Shown: positions 21,835-33,674 of the stretch, piece after piece
Layout: every line of letters starts with the position of its first letter
Numbering within the stretch: position 1 is the stretch's first letter
Assembly (NCBI GenBank): GCA_037074615.1
Contig: CM073515.1
Location: forward strand, 17,631,001 to 17,695,000
DNA from: Leucaena leucocephala
Taxonomy: Eukaryota > Streptophyta > Magnoliopsida > Fabales > Fabaceae
Direction of reading: 5' to 3'
Length of the DNA stretch: 64,000 nucleotides
Notes under the pieces: model-generated
Told to the model about the DNA's origin: nothing
Database searches by the model: none
The model's input: the letters and a program-made list of their open reading frames with translations, nothing else
Translations under genes and position numbers: made by a program

Positions 21835-22700
21835 ATGATGTCTAGTAATACTACTACATTATCGCTGTGATCTATGCTTGAGAAGAACAAACTCAATGGG
21901 ACAAACTTTCTTGACTGGTTTAGGAATTGAGAATTGTTCTCAAGCAAGAAAGGAAGGCGCATGTCCTAGATCAACCCATTTCTGAAGAGCCAGCGGCTAA
22001 TGCTCCTAGAGCTTAGAGAGATGCTTACACGAAGCATAAGGAAGACTCTGTCGATATGGGATGCTTGATGCTAGCCACCATGGTTCTGGAGCTCCAAAGA
22101 GATCTGGAACATATGGAGGCTTATGAGATGATTGTGCTCTCAACGAAATGTTCCAGCAACAGGCAAGGCAAGAGAGGTATGAGACCACTCAGGCCTTATA
22201 TTCCTGCAAGATGGCTGAAGGTGCATCAGTCAGTACTCTTGTCTTAAAGATGAAGGGGTACATTGATCACCTTGAGAGGCTTGGATTTCCCATGAGCTAG
22301 GAGTTAGCTACGAATTTGATCTTGAACTCACTCCTAGAAAGTTATGACCAGTTTGTCATGAACTACAACATGAACAACATGGAGAAATCTATTTCTGAAC
22401 TGCATGGGATACTTAAAACTGTTGAGCCTCTTAAGAAGAAGCCTAGTAGTGTTTTGATGGTTCAGAAAGGAAAGGGTATGACAAAGAAAGGCAAAGGCAG
22501 GGGGTCATGACTCATCAGGTAAGACCAAAGAGTCAGGCAAGCCTAAAACCAAGCCTGCACCAAAGAAGTCAAAGCCTCCAAAGGAAGGAGTCTGCTTCTT
22601 CTGCAATGAACCTGGTCATTGGAAGAGGAATTGCAAACTCTACCTCGAAGATCTGAAAAAGAACAAGAAGGATAGCGAGGCTATCGCTTCAGGTATTTAT
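21835..22700 (+). pseudogene. Copia gag with CCHC zinc knuckle, frameshifted
   Basis: ATG codons at 21835 and 21838 start MMSSNTTTLSL, and a TGA follows at once. LEKNKLNGTNFLDWFRN is the usual copia gag start motif. The frame changes at least twice; 22316-22510 is open and ends in a basic stretch (KGKGMTKKGKGRGS). The knuckle CFFCNEPGHWKRNC (22593-22634) is complete (C-X2-C-X4-H-X4-C) and already in the pol frame. Gag would form the particle and bind the RNA; this copy cannot make a full one. Confidence 0.85.
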
Positions 22701-25700
22701 GTTATAGACATTCATCTTTCTACTTCCACCTCATGGGTATTAGATACTTCGTGTGGTTCTCACATTTGTACAAATGTGCAGGGACTAAAGGACAGTAGGA
22801 AGCTGAAAAAGGGCGAGGTTGACCTATGAGTTGGAAATAGAGCAAGGGTTACTGCGTTAGCTGTAGGCACTTATGAATTAGTTCTGTCCACTGGGCTTTT
22901 GTTAATTTTGAACAATTGCTATTATGTTCCTGCTTTAAGTAGTAACATTGTTTCACTTTCTTATTTGGATAAGGAAGGTTTCACTTCCATTGCTGGGAAT
23001 AGTAAATGTTCTATTTATCATAATGATGTTTTCTATACTCATGGTGATTTGCATGTTGATCATTACATATTAAATTTGGAACAACCTAATCATAGAAATT
23101 TCAATAACATAACCGCTAAAAAGGTCAAACCAAACGATTTGAATCCCACATACCTCTGGCACTGTCGTCTAGGCCACATAAATGAGAAACGTATTTCCAA
23201 ACTCCATCAAGATGGATTTCTAAACTCATTTGATTTTGAAACATATGACACTTGCGAGTCTTGCTTGTTAGGAAAGATGACAAAGTCACCTTTCATTGGG
23301 CACAGTGAGAGGGCCACTGATTTATTGGGCCTCATACATACAGATGTGTGTGGACTGATAAACACAAATGCCAGAGGAGGTTATTCGTACTTCATAACAT
23401 TCATAGATGATTTTAGTAGATATGGGAATATCTATCTGATGAAACATAAATATGAGTCTTTTGAAAAGTTCAAAATATTTCAAAATGAAGTACAAAACCA
23501 GCTTGGCAAAATAATTGAAGCCCTTCGATCTGATCAAGGTGGTGAATATTTGAGCCAAGAGTTCATAGATCATCTTAGGAGTTATGGGATAGTCTCACAA
23601 TTGACTCCTCAAGGGACACCACAATGGAATGGCATTTCTGAACGGAGGATTCGAACACTATTAGACATGGTTCTATCCATGATGAGTCGAACAGATCTTC
23701 CACCCTCCTTTTGGGGCCATGCCCTAGAGACAGCTGCGTTCACACTCAATCGTGTTCCATCTAAGGCAATTGAAAAGACTCCGTATGAGATATGGACTCG
23801 GAGGATGCCTAGTTTATCTTTCCTCAAGATTTGGGGATGTGAGGTCTATGTTAAGCAACAAGCCTCAGACAAATTAGCGCCCAAATCCTCAAGGTGCCTT
23901 TTTGTGGGATATCCTAAGCAAACCAATGGATATTATGTCTACAACCCTGCTGATAACAAAGTGTTTGTTGTCAGAAATGGTATCTTTCTCGAACGAGAAT
24001 TTATCTCTAAAAGAACCAGTGGGAGTAAGGTACACCTCGAAGAAGTTCGAGAGCCACAAGACACCACAAAACTGTAGATGGAAAACAGAGAAGACTCACA
24101 ACAAGTTGTTGAGACTCCTCAAGTCACGCAAGGTCCATGGAAATCTAATAGGACACGACTTCAGCCTCAGAGATATGGATTTCTGATTTCTGATAGTCGT
24201 GATGTGTTGCTCATTGAGCATAATGAGCCGACTACCTATCGAGAAGCTATAGTGGGACCAAACTCTGAAAAATGGCTTAATGCCATGAAGTATGAGATGC
24301 AATCCATATACGACAATAAGGTTTGGACCTTAGTCGACCCGCCTGAAGGTGTAAAAACTGTCAAGTGCAAGTGGGTTTTTAAGGAGAAAACTGACATGGA
24401 TGACAATGTAAATGTCTTCAAGGCACGACTGGTTGCAAAAGGATTTACTCAAACTCATGGTGTGGACTATGATGAGACCTTTTTCCCAGTTGCAATGGCC
24501 AAATCAATCAGAATCCTCTTTGCCATCGCAGCATATTATGACTATGAAATATGGCAGATGGACGTCAAGATACCCTTCCTTAATGGAAAGCTCCTTGAGG
24601 ACGTGTACATGACACAACCTGAAGGGTTTGTGCGTTCTAAGGACTCTGGTAAAGTGTGCAAGCTTCAAAGGTCCATTTATGGACTGAAGCAAGCCTCTCA
24701 GAGTTAGAATCATGGTTTTGATGAAGTAGTCAAAGAGTTTGGATTTCTTCAAAATATTGATGAACCTTGTGTGTACAAGAAGGTTAATGGGAGCACAGTT
24801 GTATTTTTGGTACTTTATGTCGATGACATCCTACTTATTGGGAATGACATTCCTACCTTACAGATTGTCAAGTCTTGGTTAGGAAAGTCTTTCTCGATGA
24901 AAGACTTGGGTGAAGCCACCTACATCCTAGGAATCAGAATCTATAGAGATAGATCTAAAAGACTTCTAGTACTCAGTCAGAGTATATACATAGATAAAAT
25001 ACTGCATAGGTTCAGTATGCACGAATCAAAGAGGGGTTTCATACCCATATCTCATGGTATTCACCTTAACAAAGATCTGTGTCCTAGTATATCTAATCAG
25101 CGAGGTCACATGAGTAAAGTTCCATATGCCTCGGCCATAGGATCTATCATGTACGCCATGTTATGGACTCGATCGGATATCTCATTTGCCTTAAGTATGA
25201 CTAGCATATTTCAATAGGACCCTAGTGAGGGCCATTGGACTGCTGTCAAGAATATCCTTAAGTACTTAAGAAGGACTAAGGACTTATTTTTGGTCTATGG
25301 TGGATTGGATGACGAAGTCTGTGTAACTGGTTACACAGATGCGAGTTTCCAAATTGACCTGGATGACCAAAAATCGCAGTCTGGATATATATTCCTCCTC
25401 AATAATGGAGCAATAAGCTGGAAGAGCTCTAAGCAGGGCACTGTAATATATTCTGCAATGGAAACTGAGTATATAGCAGCATCAGATACAGCTAAGGAAG
25501 CCGTTTGGATCAGGAAGTTCATCACAGAACTAGGGGTGATACCTACCATCTCAGATCCAATAACTTTGCTTTATGACAATAGCGGTGCTATTGCTCAGGC
25601 CAAAGAGCCTAGGTCATATCAAAGGACCAAGCATATACTGAGGCGATTTCATCTTATTAGAGAAATCAATGATAGAAGTGATATAAAAATATGCAAAGTA

Positions 25701-25808
25701 GCAGGAGAAGATAATGTTGCTGATACTCTAACAAAGTCGCTTGTGCAGGCAAAGCATGAGTGTCATGTTAGGTCAATGGGAATTAGTCAAATTAATGATT
25801 GTACCTAG
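22701..25808 (+). pseudogene. Copia pol (protease, integrase, RT, RNase H), four in-frame stops
   Basis: One frame runs from the zinc knuckle to the stop at 25806, broken by TGA 22827 and TAG 24075, 24705 and 25215. Protease: WVLDTSCGSH near 22735, with S where G is usual. GAG-pre-integrase: WHCRLGH...CESC about 23157-23270. Integrase core: HTDVCG, RSDQGGEY and WNGISERR give the D, D, E triad. RT: KARLVAKGFTQTHGVDYDET and YVDDILLIGN (catalytic DD present). RNase H: TDASFQIDLDDQKSQSGY, METEYIAAS, then VADTLTKS at the end. Several key residues survive, but the stops truncate the polyprotein. Some could be single C-to-T or G-to-A changes (for example QS-stop-NH, where W is expected). Confidence 0.92.
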
Positions 25809-25810
25809 TA

Positions 25811-25822
25811 CAAGTAGGAGGT
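25811..25822 (+). promoter_or_regulatory. Polypurine tract of copia element
   Basis: CAAGTAGGAGGT directly before the 3' LTR start TGTTGG (25823). Plus-strand DNA priming is its expected role. Confidence 0.75.
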
Positions 25823-27594
25823 TGTTGGAAATTGTGCCCTAGGGGCCAATCATTGTCTTATGAATATTATTGATTTATGAATTTATTAATTGTGTTATCA
25901 TATTATTTGCATGTTTACTATGATGACCATCCTTGGATAATTCATGATCTTATCCAAAATATCCCTGGTCGGTCATCTCTGTGGGAGCACAAATGAAATA
26001 AGACCAGTATGACTTTGAAGATATATAGAGATATAAATCAGAGTCACAGGCACATATAAGAGTACAAGGTATTGGACTGACCCGCTATGAGAGTACTGCA
26101 TGGGTAACGTCATAAGCATCTCTCATATACAAACCATGTCAATATGCCCTTTGACCTGAAATCATCATGGATTCCTACATGACAAACGCTCAGCTTTGAC
26201 CTAGTCAAAAGTCACTTTTGACCTAGTGATCATAAAGACTATGTTCGGGCTTAGTGGTTTTTCATGCGGAGGAATGTGAATGGTCAAGATGGAATTTGTC
26301 CATCACATTCGTAGAGAGATATTACTGGGCCCCTCGATGAGTGAGTCTGAGAAATGTATGGCCATACTGTAATAGAAAGGTAGTTCTATTTCTACAGTCA
26401 GACTACTCAGGGATCAAGAAAGTAACGGTCAGGAATATGAGGATAACATTATCCATGCCTTAACCATGACCAAAATATCGCGTGACAAAAGGGACATGAT
26501 ATGGTTGTATAAAAGGTTATATCGTTTAACGATCCTCATATAATTTGGGTAGTCGTTATGTCTTGCTATAGACCGCTTGTGACTTGTGGGCCAGTATAGC
26601 AAATGGCCCACTGCCAACTTCATATGGGCCTACAGGGTCGCACACAAAATAGCCCAACACGAGCTATGATGTCTATATTCATTGAATTTAAGACATGTCC
26701 AAATTCAATGAATGATCTAGGGTAGATGTATATATTTATTTATTTTTATATTCATATACATATAAATTCGTATATATATATTATATATAAGAGATATATG
26801 AGATTTAATTTATAAGGATAAATTAAATCTCTATCACGTTTGAATTTGAAATTCAAATTGATAGGATATCTCATATAAGAGATATTTATAAGATTTAATT
26901 TATAAGGATAAATTAAATCCGTATCACATTTGAATTTGAAATTCAAATTGATATGATATCTCAAATTTGATTTATGAGAATAAATCAAATATAGTTCAGT
27001 CTCATCTTTATTTAAAGTTAAATAAATAGGTAATTAAATCTGTGGAACAGATTTAATATTATTTATTTAATTAGTTTCTTATAAAACTATACAATATATG
27101 ATATTATATTAAGTTCAGAATTAATATAAGATTAACTCCAAAATCTAATTCGGTAGAGAGAAAAACGCATAACATCCTATATATCTGATTTTAGGAGCTG
27201 CGTTTTAGTGACACACATAGAACACAAAAAATCCAAAGGGGAATCTGCAAAAGTTTTGTAGATAAGAAACTGCCGAAATAGAGATGGAGAGGACTAATTC
27301 TTGAGAAAGCCCTGGAGGGACAAGAGATGCTAGCATGTCGTTCATGGTTGGAATGCTGTTTGTGTGGATACCAGTAGAGGAAGCCTACCTGAGTCGTCGA
27401 CTTCTTGCGATCGGAAAGGGAGCACGAGCTGCGAAGAGAAGCTGTGAACGTCGTGACCAGAAGCTGTGGAAGTCGCTGAGGAACAATGAGGGTAATGCTT
27501 CTTCCCACTTTACTTAAACACATACGGCAGATCCTGGCAAGGAATAGAAAAAAATTTAAATTAATTTCCGCTGTGTGTCTTCCAATTCCTGACA
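25823..27594 (+). repeat. 3' LTR of copia element (1772 bp)
   Basis: It runs TGTTGGAAATTG to AATTCCTGACA. Two 90 bp hairpin units start at 26802 and 26892. A TATAAAAGG at about 26508-26516 is a candidate TATA box (the 5' LTR has CATAAAAGG at the same place). Followed by TSD CTTTA. Confidence 0.93.
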
Positions 27595-29075
27595 CTTTAT
27601 ACCAGTTGCAGATAATGGAAAATCCTTATAAAAGAATATAGGTCAAAACTTTATTTAAGGATGAGATAAAGGAAGCCTAAGAGCATAATAAGCTCGCAGT
27701 AAATTTTAAGGATAAGTGGAAGATGGGGGAAAATAAAAACTTTGAAATCTCTCAAGATAGATTGCTACAGTTTAGGGGAAGGTCGTATATCCCTAATGTA
27801 AATGGATTAAGAGAGAAAATTTTAGATGAAGCACATAAAAGTAGATATACAGTGCATCCAGGTATGATAAAGATGTATCATGATGTTAAAAGTTTATTTT
27901 GGTGGCCTGGATTAAAGAAGGATGTTGTAACCTATATATCCAAAATGCCTGACATGCCAGAATGTAAAGATTTAACATCAAAAGCCAACAGGAAACTTGT
28001 AACCTCTAGATATTCCTGAGTGGAAATGGGATAGTATTGCCATAGATTTTGTAGAAATACTACCCATCTCCAGCTAAGCATGATACAATATGGGTAGTGA
28101 TAGATTGTTGACAAAGTCTGCTCATTTCCTAGTAATAAATATAAGGGATTCTCTAGAAAAGCTGGTGAAGCTATATATAAAAGAGGTTGCTAGACTCATG
28201 GTATTCTAAGTATTATTATGTCTAACAGAGACCCTAGATTCACATCTAATTTCTGGAGGGCTCTCCATAAGGAAATGGACACTAGTCTCAGGTTTAGCAT
28301 ACCCTATCATCCACAGACTAATGGACAGTCTGAGAGAACAATCCAGAAACTGGAGGATAAGCTAAGAGCTTATGTTTTGGATTTTAAAGTGAGTTAGGAT
28401 ATCCATCTACCACTAATAGAATTTGCTTATAACAATAGCTATTAGACTAGTATTTAGATGGCCCTATTTAAAGCACTCTACGGACATAAGTATATATCCC
28501 TATTATGCTGGGTAGAGTTAAGTGAGAGATAGTAGACCAAACTATAACACAAATTGACATGATCAGTAAAATACTGTTAACGGCTCAAAGTAGGCAAAAA
28601 AGATATGTTGATGTTAGAAGAAAACCATTGGAGTTGGAAGAAGGAGAATGTGTACTTCTTAAGTTGACTCCAACTATAGGAGATGGACGGTCAATCAAAG
28701 TAAAGAAGTTGCATCCTAAATATATAAGACTATTTCAGATCTCACTAAAGTAGGATCAGTGGTGTATAAGTTAGCTCTTCCCCCAAATCTCAATCTGATG
28801 CATGATATATTTCACATTTCCCAGTTAAAGAAATATGTTCCAGACCCATCACATATGATTAAACAAGATGATGTCACGCTTCAAGACAACCTAACATATG
28901 AAGTTAGATTAGTACAAATTGTTGATCGAAAGATCAAGTAGCTGTGAAATAAGCAAATTCCCTTAGTTAAAGTGGTCTATAAAGGATTCATAGAGAATGA
29001 AGCAACTTGGGAAGCTAAAGAAGGAATAAGAGAGAAATATCTAGAATTATTTACTTAGTATGTATATTTGTCAAT
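27595..29075 (+). pseudogene. Host chromovirus integrase and chromodomain
   Basis: After the copia element the chromovirus reading resumes: LREKILDEAHKSRYTVHPGM, then MYHDVKSLFWWPGLKKDVV. The zinc motif region (MPDMPECKDLTSKANRKLVT) is damaged. The core region has SNRDPRFTSNF and TNGQSERTIQKLED (second D and E of the triad). Downstream YKLALPPNLNLMHDIFHISQ LKKYVPDPSH leads to a chromodomain-like tail (LTYEVRLVQIVDRKIK...EATWEAKEGIREKYLELF) ending about 29058. Stops include TAG 28443-28445 and 28455-28457, where the copy at 46070 and 46082 has CAG. The chromodomain marks a chromovirus, probably Tekay/Del. Confidence 0.85.
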
Positions 29076-29096
29076 TTCGAGGATAAAATTTATTTT

Positions 29097-29109
29097 AAGG
29101 GAAGAGAAA
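29097..29109 (+). promoter_or_regulatory. Polypurine tract of host chromovirus
   Basis: AAGGGAAGAGAAA immediately before TGTCATATGCC at 29110. Confidence 0.8.
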
Positions 29110-29695
29110 TGTCATATGCCTAATTTTCTATATTCAGTATATATATGTATTCAGCATATCTGAATATTAATAAAGGAAAATGTTGCAATGTAATAGAAGA
29201 AAGGGACTAAATTGCAAAAGTAAGAAAGTTAAAGGGCTTATGTGAAAGTTGTATCAAGGGACCAAACTGACATTATAAAATTTCAATAAAATATTAAAGA
29301 AAGGAATAAATACAAAAAAAAGGCTTTGGGGACTAAATTAGAGTTTTGAAATTTGAAGGGACCAAAATGGAATTTGACAAATTTAGAGACTAAAGTGTAA
29401 TTGTCAAATTTAAAAGGGCCAAAATGTGAATAAAAGAAAGTTGAGTCAGAAAAGACCCAGAATTGGCCCAAAATGTTACAGTCCCAAATTTTACCAATAA
29501 ATAGATAATGATAATTAGGCCAGACGTATTTTTCAAATATTCAATTTGAGATCCCAAATAATTGATATTAATTTTTAAATTCTAAAAGTTATTACAGGAT
29601 CTTTTAGACCTCAAAATCAGATGAATTTTGTTAAAAAAATCTTATAATTAATATAAAAATTTATGAAATTGACAGAACTAAAAAAGGAGCACCAT
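29110..29695 (+). repeat. 3' LTR fragment of host chromovirus
   Basis: It starts TGTCATATGCC and has the same phrase order as 3235-4437 ('aaaggctttggggac', 'gttgagtcagaaaagacccag', then 'cagtcccaaattttaccaataaatag'). At about 29695 it abuts a minus-strand LTR of the related group, so the rest is lost. Confidence 0.75.
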
Positions 29696-30484
29696 GGAAC
29701 TTTTATAGTTTTCACTTTAGTCCCTTTCTTTTTAAAAATTACCATTATGTTCTTGAAACTTTCATTCATTGTTATTTAGTCCCTATACTTTTACTAAATT
29801 GCAATTTAACCCATTTTTTCCTTACAGCTTTATACCTTCTCTCTTTTTTGGGCTTAAAACTTATCTTAATCATTATATTTTCTTCTTATTTCCATCAAAA
29901 TACCTTCATAACCCCTTTCCTCTATCAGTCTTATACAGATAGGGAATATTTGGGATATTACATTTCTACTCCCTAAAAATAAATTTCGTCCTCGAAATTT
30001 AATTAGCACCTTAGTCAAGTAACCTTGGATATACCTTATTTTTATATCCTTTTTGTTTTGTGATTAAGGTTTAGGGATATCTTTGAGAATTTCTTCTTTA
30101 TGTTATTCTCTCATCTGTATGCATCTATCCATTTATGGATGACTCACTACACTGGATTTGTAGGTTATGTCCATATCTTTCATAGATAACCCTTCAGAAA
30201 TTTGATAAAATTATGGGGTTTCTTCATTCATTTCATTTCTCACTATACTTCGTATGATGTATCTTATTACATATCCTTCTTGTGTATCTTATTACATATC
30301 CCAGGATACTATAAGTCTAAGATTCTTTGACTTATAACCCAATCAGTCACTTAGGATTTTACTATAGTCTGAATCTGTCCTCTTAAATCTTTTCTTCTAA
30401 GTTAACATAAGGATTCTGATATTTCACTTCTTAGTTCTCTAGGTGTTTATACTGACTTCCCAGTGGTTACCCATTGATGAGGCC
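29696..30484 (-). mobile_element. Fragment of a second LARD-type element (3' LTR start and internal end)
   Basis: On the minus strand: internal DNA (30484-29975) matching LARD 13.55-14.80 kb in patches, purine tract AGGGAGTAGAAA (29974-29963), then an LTR starting TGTAATATCCC at 29962 and truncated at about 29696. The upper end is cut by the Athila LTR. Confidence 0.65.
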
Positions 30485-31944
30485 TGACTGTCGTGGTCTG
30501 ATCCATCAAAATAAATTTTGTTGCACCCAATATAATGTAGTATAAGGCACAACCCTATCGTTCTTCTTGAGGAACCTTTTATGTGGAAACCTAGTAGATT
30601 GGATGTCAAAATCAATAAAAAACCTGAGCAGGGATAAAGTAGTTTTTGGATTTTAGTGATTGATGTAATAAAAGTAGGGTGTAGAAAAGTAAATATTTTT
30701 GGATTTTTGTTTATGATGAAAAGGAGTTGGTTTAGTTGAGAAATATGCTATAAAAGACTCTTGATGATGAAAACATATCTATCCTTGCTCTCGTGTATAA
30801 AATTGGAGTTTAGAAAGCACTAAGTCTCAAAGAAAACCTCAATCGATCGATTGAGTCCAAAATCCTAATTTTCCTTAAACCCCTTTGATCAAAGATGGTT
30901 TAAGAACTATTGTGAACTGTCATAAACCACTTAGCATGTAAATTGAATTTAGATGATGAAAATGCCCCCGAATGGTCGTCAATCAAAAACCCTAGATTTT
31001 AAGCAATGAATTAACTAACAACAATCACTGATAATAACCCACTCTCTTAAAATCGAAACTGAAATATTCTATTAAAAGCAAATGTTCAAATCATCCTAAT
31101 TTAATTTCAAAGTCTAATATGAGAATGATCAATCGATATTTGAAACTTGTTCATAAGATGAAAACCCTAGATCTAGCAGCAATCATAACATGAGAAGACG
31201 CAAATTAGAATAGAACCCATTTGAGTCTATGAGCTCAAGATATATGATTCATCACCAAGAGGCTAAAGGTTTAGCCTCTCATGACTCCTGTTGTACTGCA
31301 ATAGCTATTCAATTGAGATGTCATGAAGAAATAGTGAGAAGATGGTAGGTTGATGGTGTAGAGAGGCAGAAAAATCTGTGGAAAGGTATGGAATGATGGC
31401 AGAGGTGGAAAGGTGTTTTGAGAACGCCAGAGTATTGCTTCTTAACCTAATCAGGTCAAAAACCAGTCTCCCTTTGACAACAGCCTTCCTCCTCCTTTTA
31501 TTTCTACATAATCTAATTCAAAATGCGCAATTTCAACATTTTGCATATTAGTCGCGACCAGATCCATGTTTTGGTCGTGACCTGTAAACACAGAAAGAAT
31601 TCCTGAAGAATCAAGGTCACGACCGGAGGACTCTTTGGTTGCGACTAAAAGATATAGGAGTGTAGTTTCACTTTTATTGGCTTGTGATTTCTTTCCTAGT
31701 CCTTACTCTCTTCCAAAATACCTGTAATCCAAAATAAAAGCTCACTGTAAAAGTCTAAATCAGTAAATAATAGAATATATGTAGTTTGGAAGAGTTAATT
31801 TACCATTTAAACCTTTTATTAGCACATAGCCATGCACAATCATGTATTGCCACAAAAGTACAATTTAAGGCCTAAAATGATAGTAAATTTGTTATAAAGC
31901 TCTTAAAAATATCACAGAAACCATATACAAAATGTGTCTTATCA
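30485..31944 (-). repeat. Athila 3' LTR (about 1.46 kb)
   Basis: Read on the minus strand it starts TGATAAGACACATTTTG, the usual Athila start, directly after AAGTGTGGGGGAATT. It ends near ...ACGACAGTCA (30485). The end is placed by comparison with the two LTR fragments at 46531-48711 and 48712-50015, so it is uncertain by a few bases. It contains GTCGCGAC at 31551-31558 and GTCGTGAC at 31574-31581. Confidence 0.75.
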
Positions 31945-31960
31945 ATTCCCCCACACTTGA
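31945..31960 (-). promoter_or_regulatory. Terminal polypurine tract of Athila element
   Basis: Minus-strand AAGTGTGGGGGAATT stands directly before the LTR start TGATAAG. Confidence 0.75.
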
Positions 31961-33658
31961 ACCTTTGTACTCCTGGACAAAGAAATGAATCACACCTAGA
32001 ACAACACTATTAAATTCAAGATAACAGCATAATCCATAGTTCACCCTCGAAATAAATAACTCCTCATCTTTTGGGAATGCAAAGGTGATAATGTGAGCAA
32101 TGCCAAGTAATAAACTACTAAGTGAAATCAACCTCAACTGTATGAGTGCAATAGATCCTCTCAAAGGTTAAGTGTTTAACTCTCTATTTCCTCTCATTGT
32201 TAGGGTTATTTCACTCAGATTCAAATTGAAAAACATCTTACCATATGCTTGTAATGGTTCTAAATCTCAGCAACTATATAGAACTTATGCAAGGAATCAA
32301 GAGGTCTTTTAGGGTTGAAATAATAGAGATAGGCTACATGGAATGGAATATGAAGAGTAGAAAGTACTATATGCATTCAACAATGAATATGAATTTATGT
32401 CTCTAGGGATGTAGCTGTGGTAATTGTGCTAATAAGAATTAATAATGGTGCCATCTTCTCTCTTCCTTTTGTTTTCTTTTTCTTGCACTTTCTCTCTCTT
32501 TTTTAGTACAATATGTTTCTTTTCTCTTCTTTTGTTTGACACCTCATTCATGAAAGTTGCAACACAATAACAACTATTTCAAAATTATATTTATGCACAT
32601 ATAACTTTCTATAGGAATGATGAAAAGAAAAGGTGATGGGCTCAAGAGGGGTGACTAAGGATGTTATATGTAGTGGGCTTGTGTTTGGGATAAAAAGGTT
32701 TAGAAAGAATGCCTCTATCATGTTTAATTCATAAATGCACAAGTAATTCTAAACTCAGAGCCAAGACAAGTTCTGGAGAATATAAACCAATTGAATAATC
32801 ACTCAATATAGAATTTAAGGCTAAGAATCCTTTCAACAAAGATTTTGATCTACTTGCTCATAAACTAAAGTCTCAAACAATATTCATCATTCACAAGGCA
32901 TTAAAACACTTATCACAACTGAAAACCCTCTAAACGATGATTTACAAGTTTCAAAGTAATCACTTAGAACCATGTGATAATCCAAATGTAACAACAAAGG
33001 CTTAGATGTTTTCAAATTCAATTTCCAAGATATTTTAAAAAATTCAAGTGGGGCAATGGTTTCTAGGAGCTAAAAAAGGTTTTGAAATAAGGGAACAATG
33101 AGTCATTTGTGAAAAAATCTTGATAGTTCAAAAGGGATCCTTCTATATAGCTTTACACAAGGTAAAGAGAAGGTAATTGGAGATTTTTCAAATGGTCATG
33201 ACGTAGAACAGTGAAGGTCACAACCACTTGTCATAAGGATGCATGCTCAGGACTTTCAAAATATTTAGTAGCATCCACCGGGTGTATCTTTTGCGATACA
33301 GACACATAGAGAGAAATAATCACGACCATGTAGGTATGTTGTGACTCAAATCAATAGGGAGTTATTGTCGCGACCACTATGTTCATAGGTTGCGACTGTA
33401 GGTCACAGAGAGCAAACCAAGTCCAAAGTTTTATTATAGGTCATGACCTAAAAGCCAGTATGTCGTGACTATTTTTCACAGAGACTACTGAGTGGTAATT
33501 GTCAAAGTCCAAAAATGATTTTTCATGCTAAAACCTTTCCAGTTATCAACAAAGTTTAAAGCGAGGATCCAATTTTCAGCAATTTATCACATGTTAAGAT
33601 CAACAACAAAAAGTTTGTGATGAAAGATTGGATTAATCGAAGAATGTCACATTGAGTA
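31961..33658 (-). other. Athila 3' non-coding region between the two purine tracts
   Basis: About 1.7 kb, no conserved domain. GTCGYGAC-type motifs cluster at 33190-33480 (exact GTCGCGAC 33367-33374, GTCGTGAC 33462-33469). The middle part pairs with 2005-3230 of the left remnant. In related elements an envelope-like frame can lie here; I see none. The 90-codon frame at 31892-32164 runs across the purine tract into the LTR and is not credible. Confidence 0.6.
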
Positions 33659-33674
33659 GCACAAAAGCAAAGAC
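33659..33674 (-). promoter_or_regulatory. Internal purine tract of Athila element
   Basis: Minus-strand TTTAAGTGTGGGGGAAATG, 1.7 kb before the LTR-adjacent tract and close behind the end of integrase. The left remnant has the same tract at 1991-2004. Confidence 0.55.

Larger units (their letters stand above)
18985..27594 (+). mobile_element. Complete Ty1/copia retrotransposon (8.61 kb)
   Basis: 5' LTR 18985-20753, primer site 20755, gag about 21835-22700, pol to 25808, purine tract, 3' LTR 25823-27594. Domain order protease - integrase - RT - RNase H is that of copia. Flanks TTTTA (18980-18984) and CTTTA (27595-27599) form a TSD with one change, and the host chromovirus continues on both sides. 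Pol is one reading frame interrupted by four stop codons and no frameshift from the zinc knuckle onward, so the copy is fairly young but dead. Two solo LTRs of the same family are in the window. The lineage within copia is not determined. Confidence 0.93.
3235..29695 (+). mobile_element. Decayed Tekay/Del-like chromovirus, host of the nest (three pieces)
   Basis: One Ty3/gypsy element can be followed in the same orientation through three pieces: LTR plus RT (3235-4717), RT thumb plus RNase H (17848-18984), and integrase plus chromodomain plus PPT plus 3' LTR start (27595-29695). The breaks coincide exactly with TSDs of the inserted LARD and copia elements, and the pieces join in the correct protein order when compared with the related copy at 38.7-46.5 kb. 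Gag, protease and the first half of RT are missing: the 5' LTR runs straight into RT near 4438, a deletion. The 3' LTR is cut at about 29695. Confidence 0.8.

Noticed and set aside
31892..32164. 90-codon minus-strand frame with hydrophobic segments as a possible envelope-like protein
   Set aside because: It runs through the polypurine tract into the LTR and has no signal or domain. Hydrophobicity reflects AT-rich DNA.
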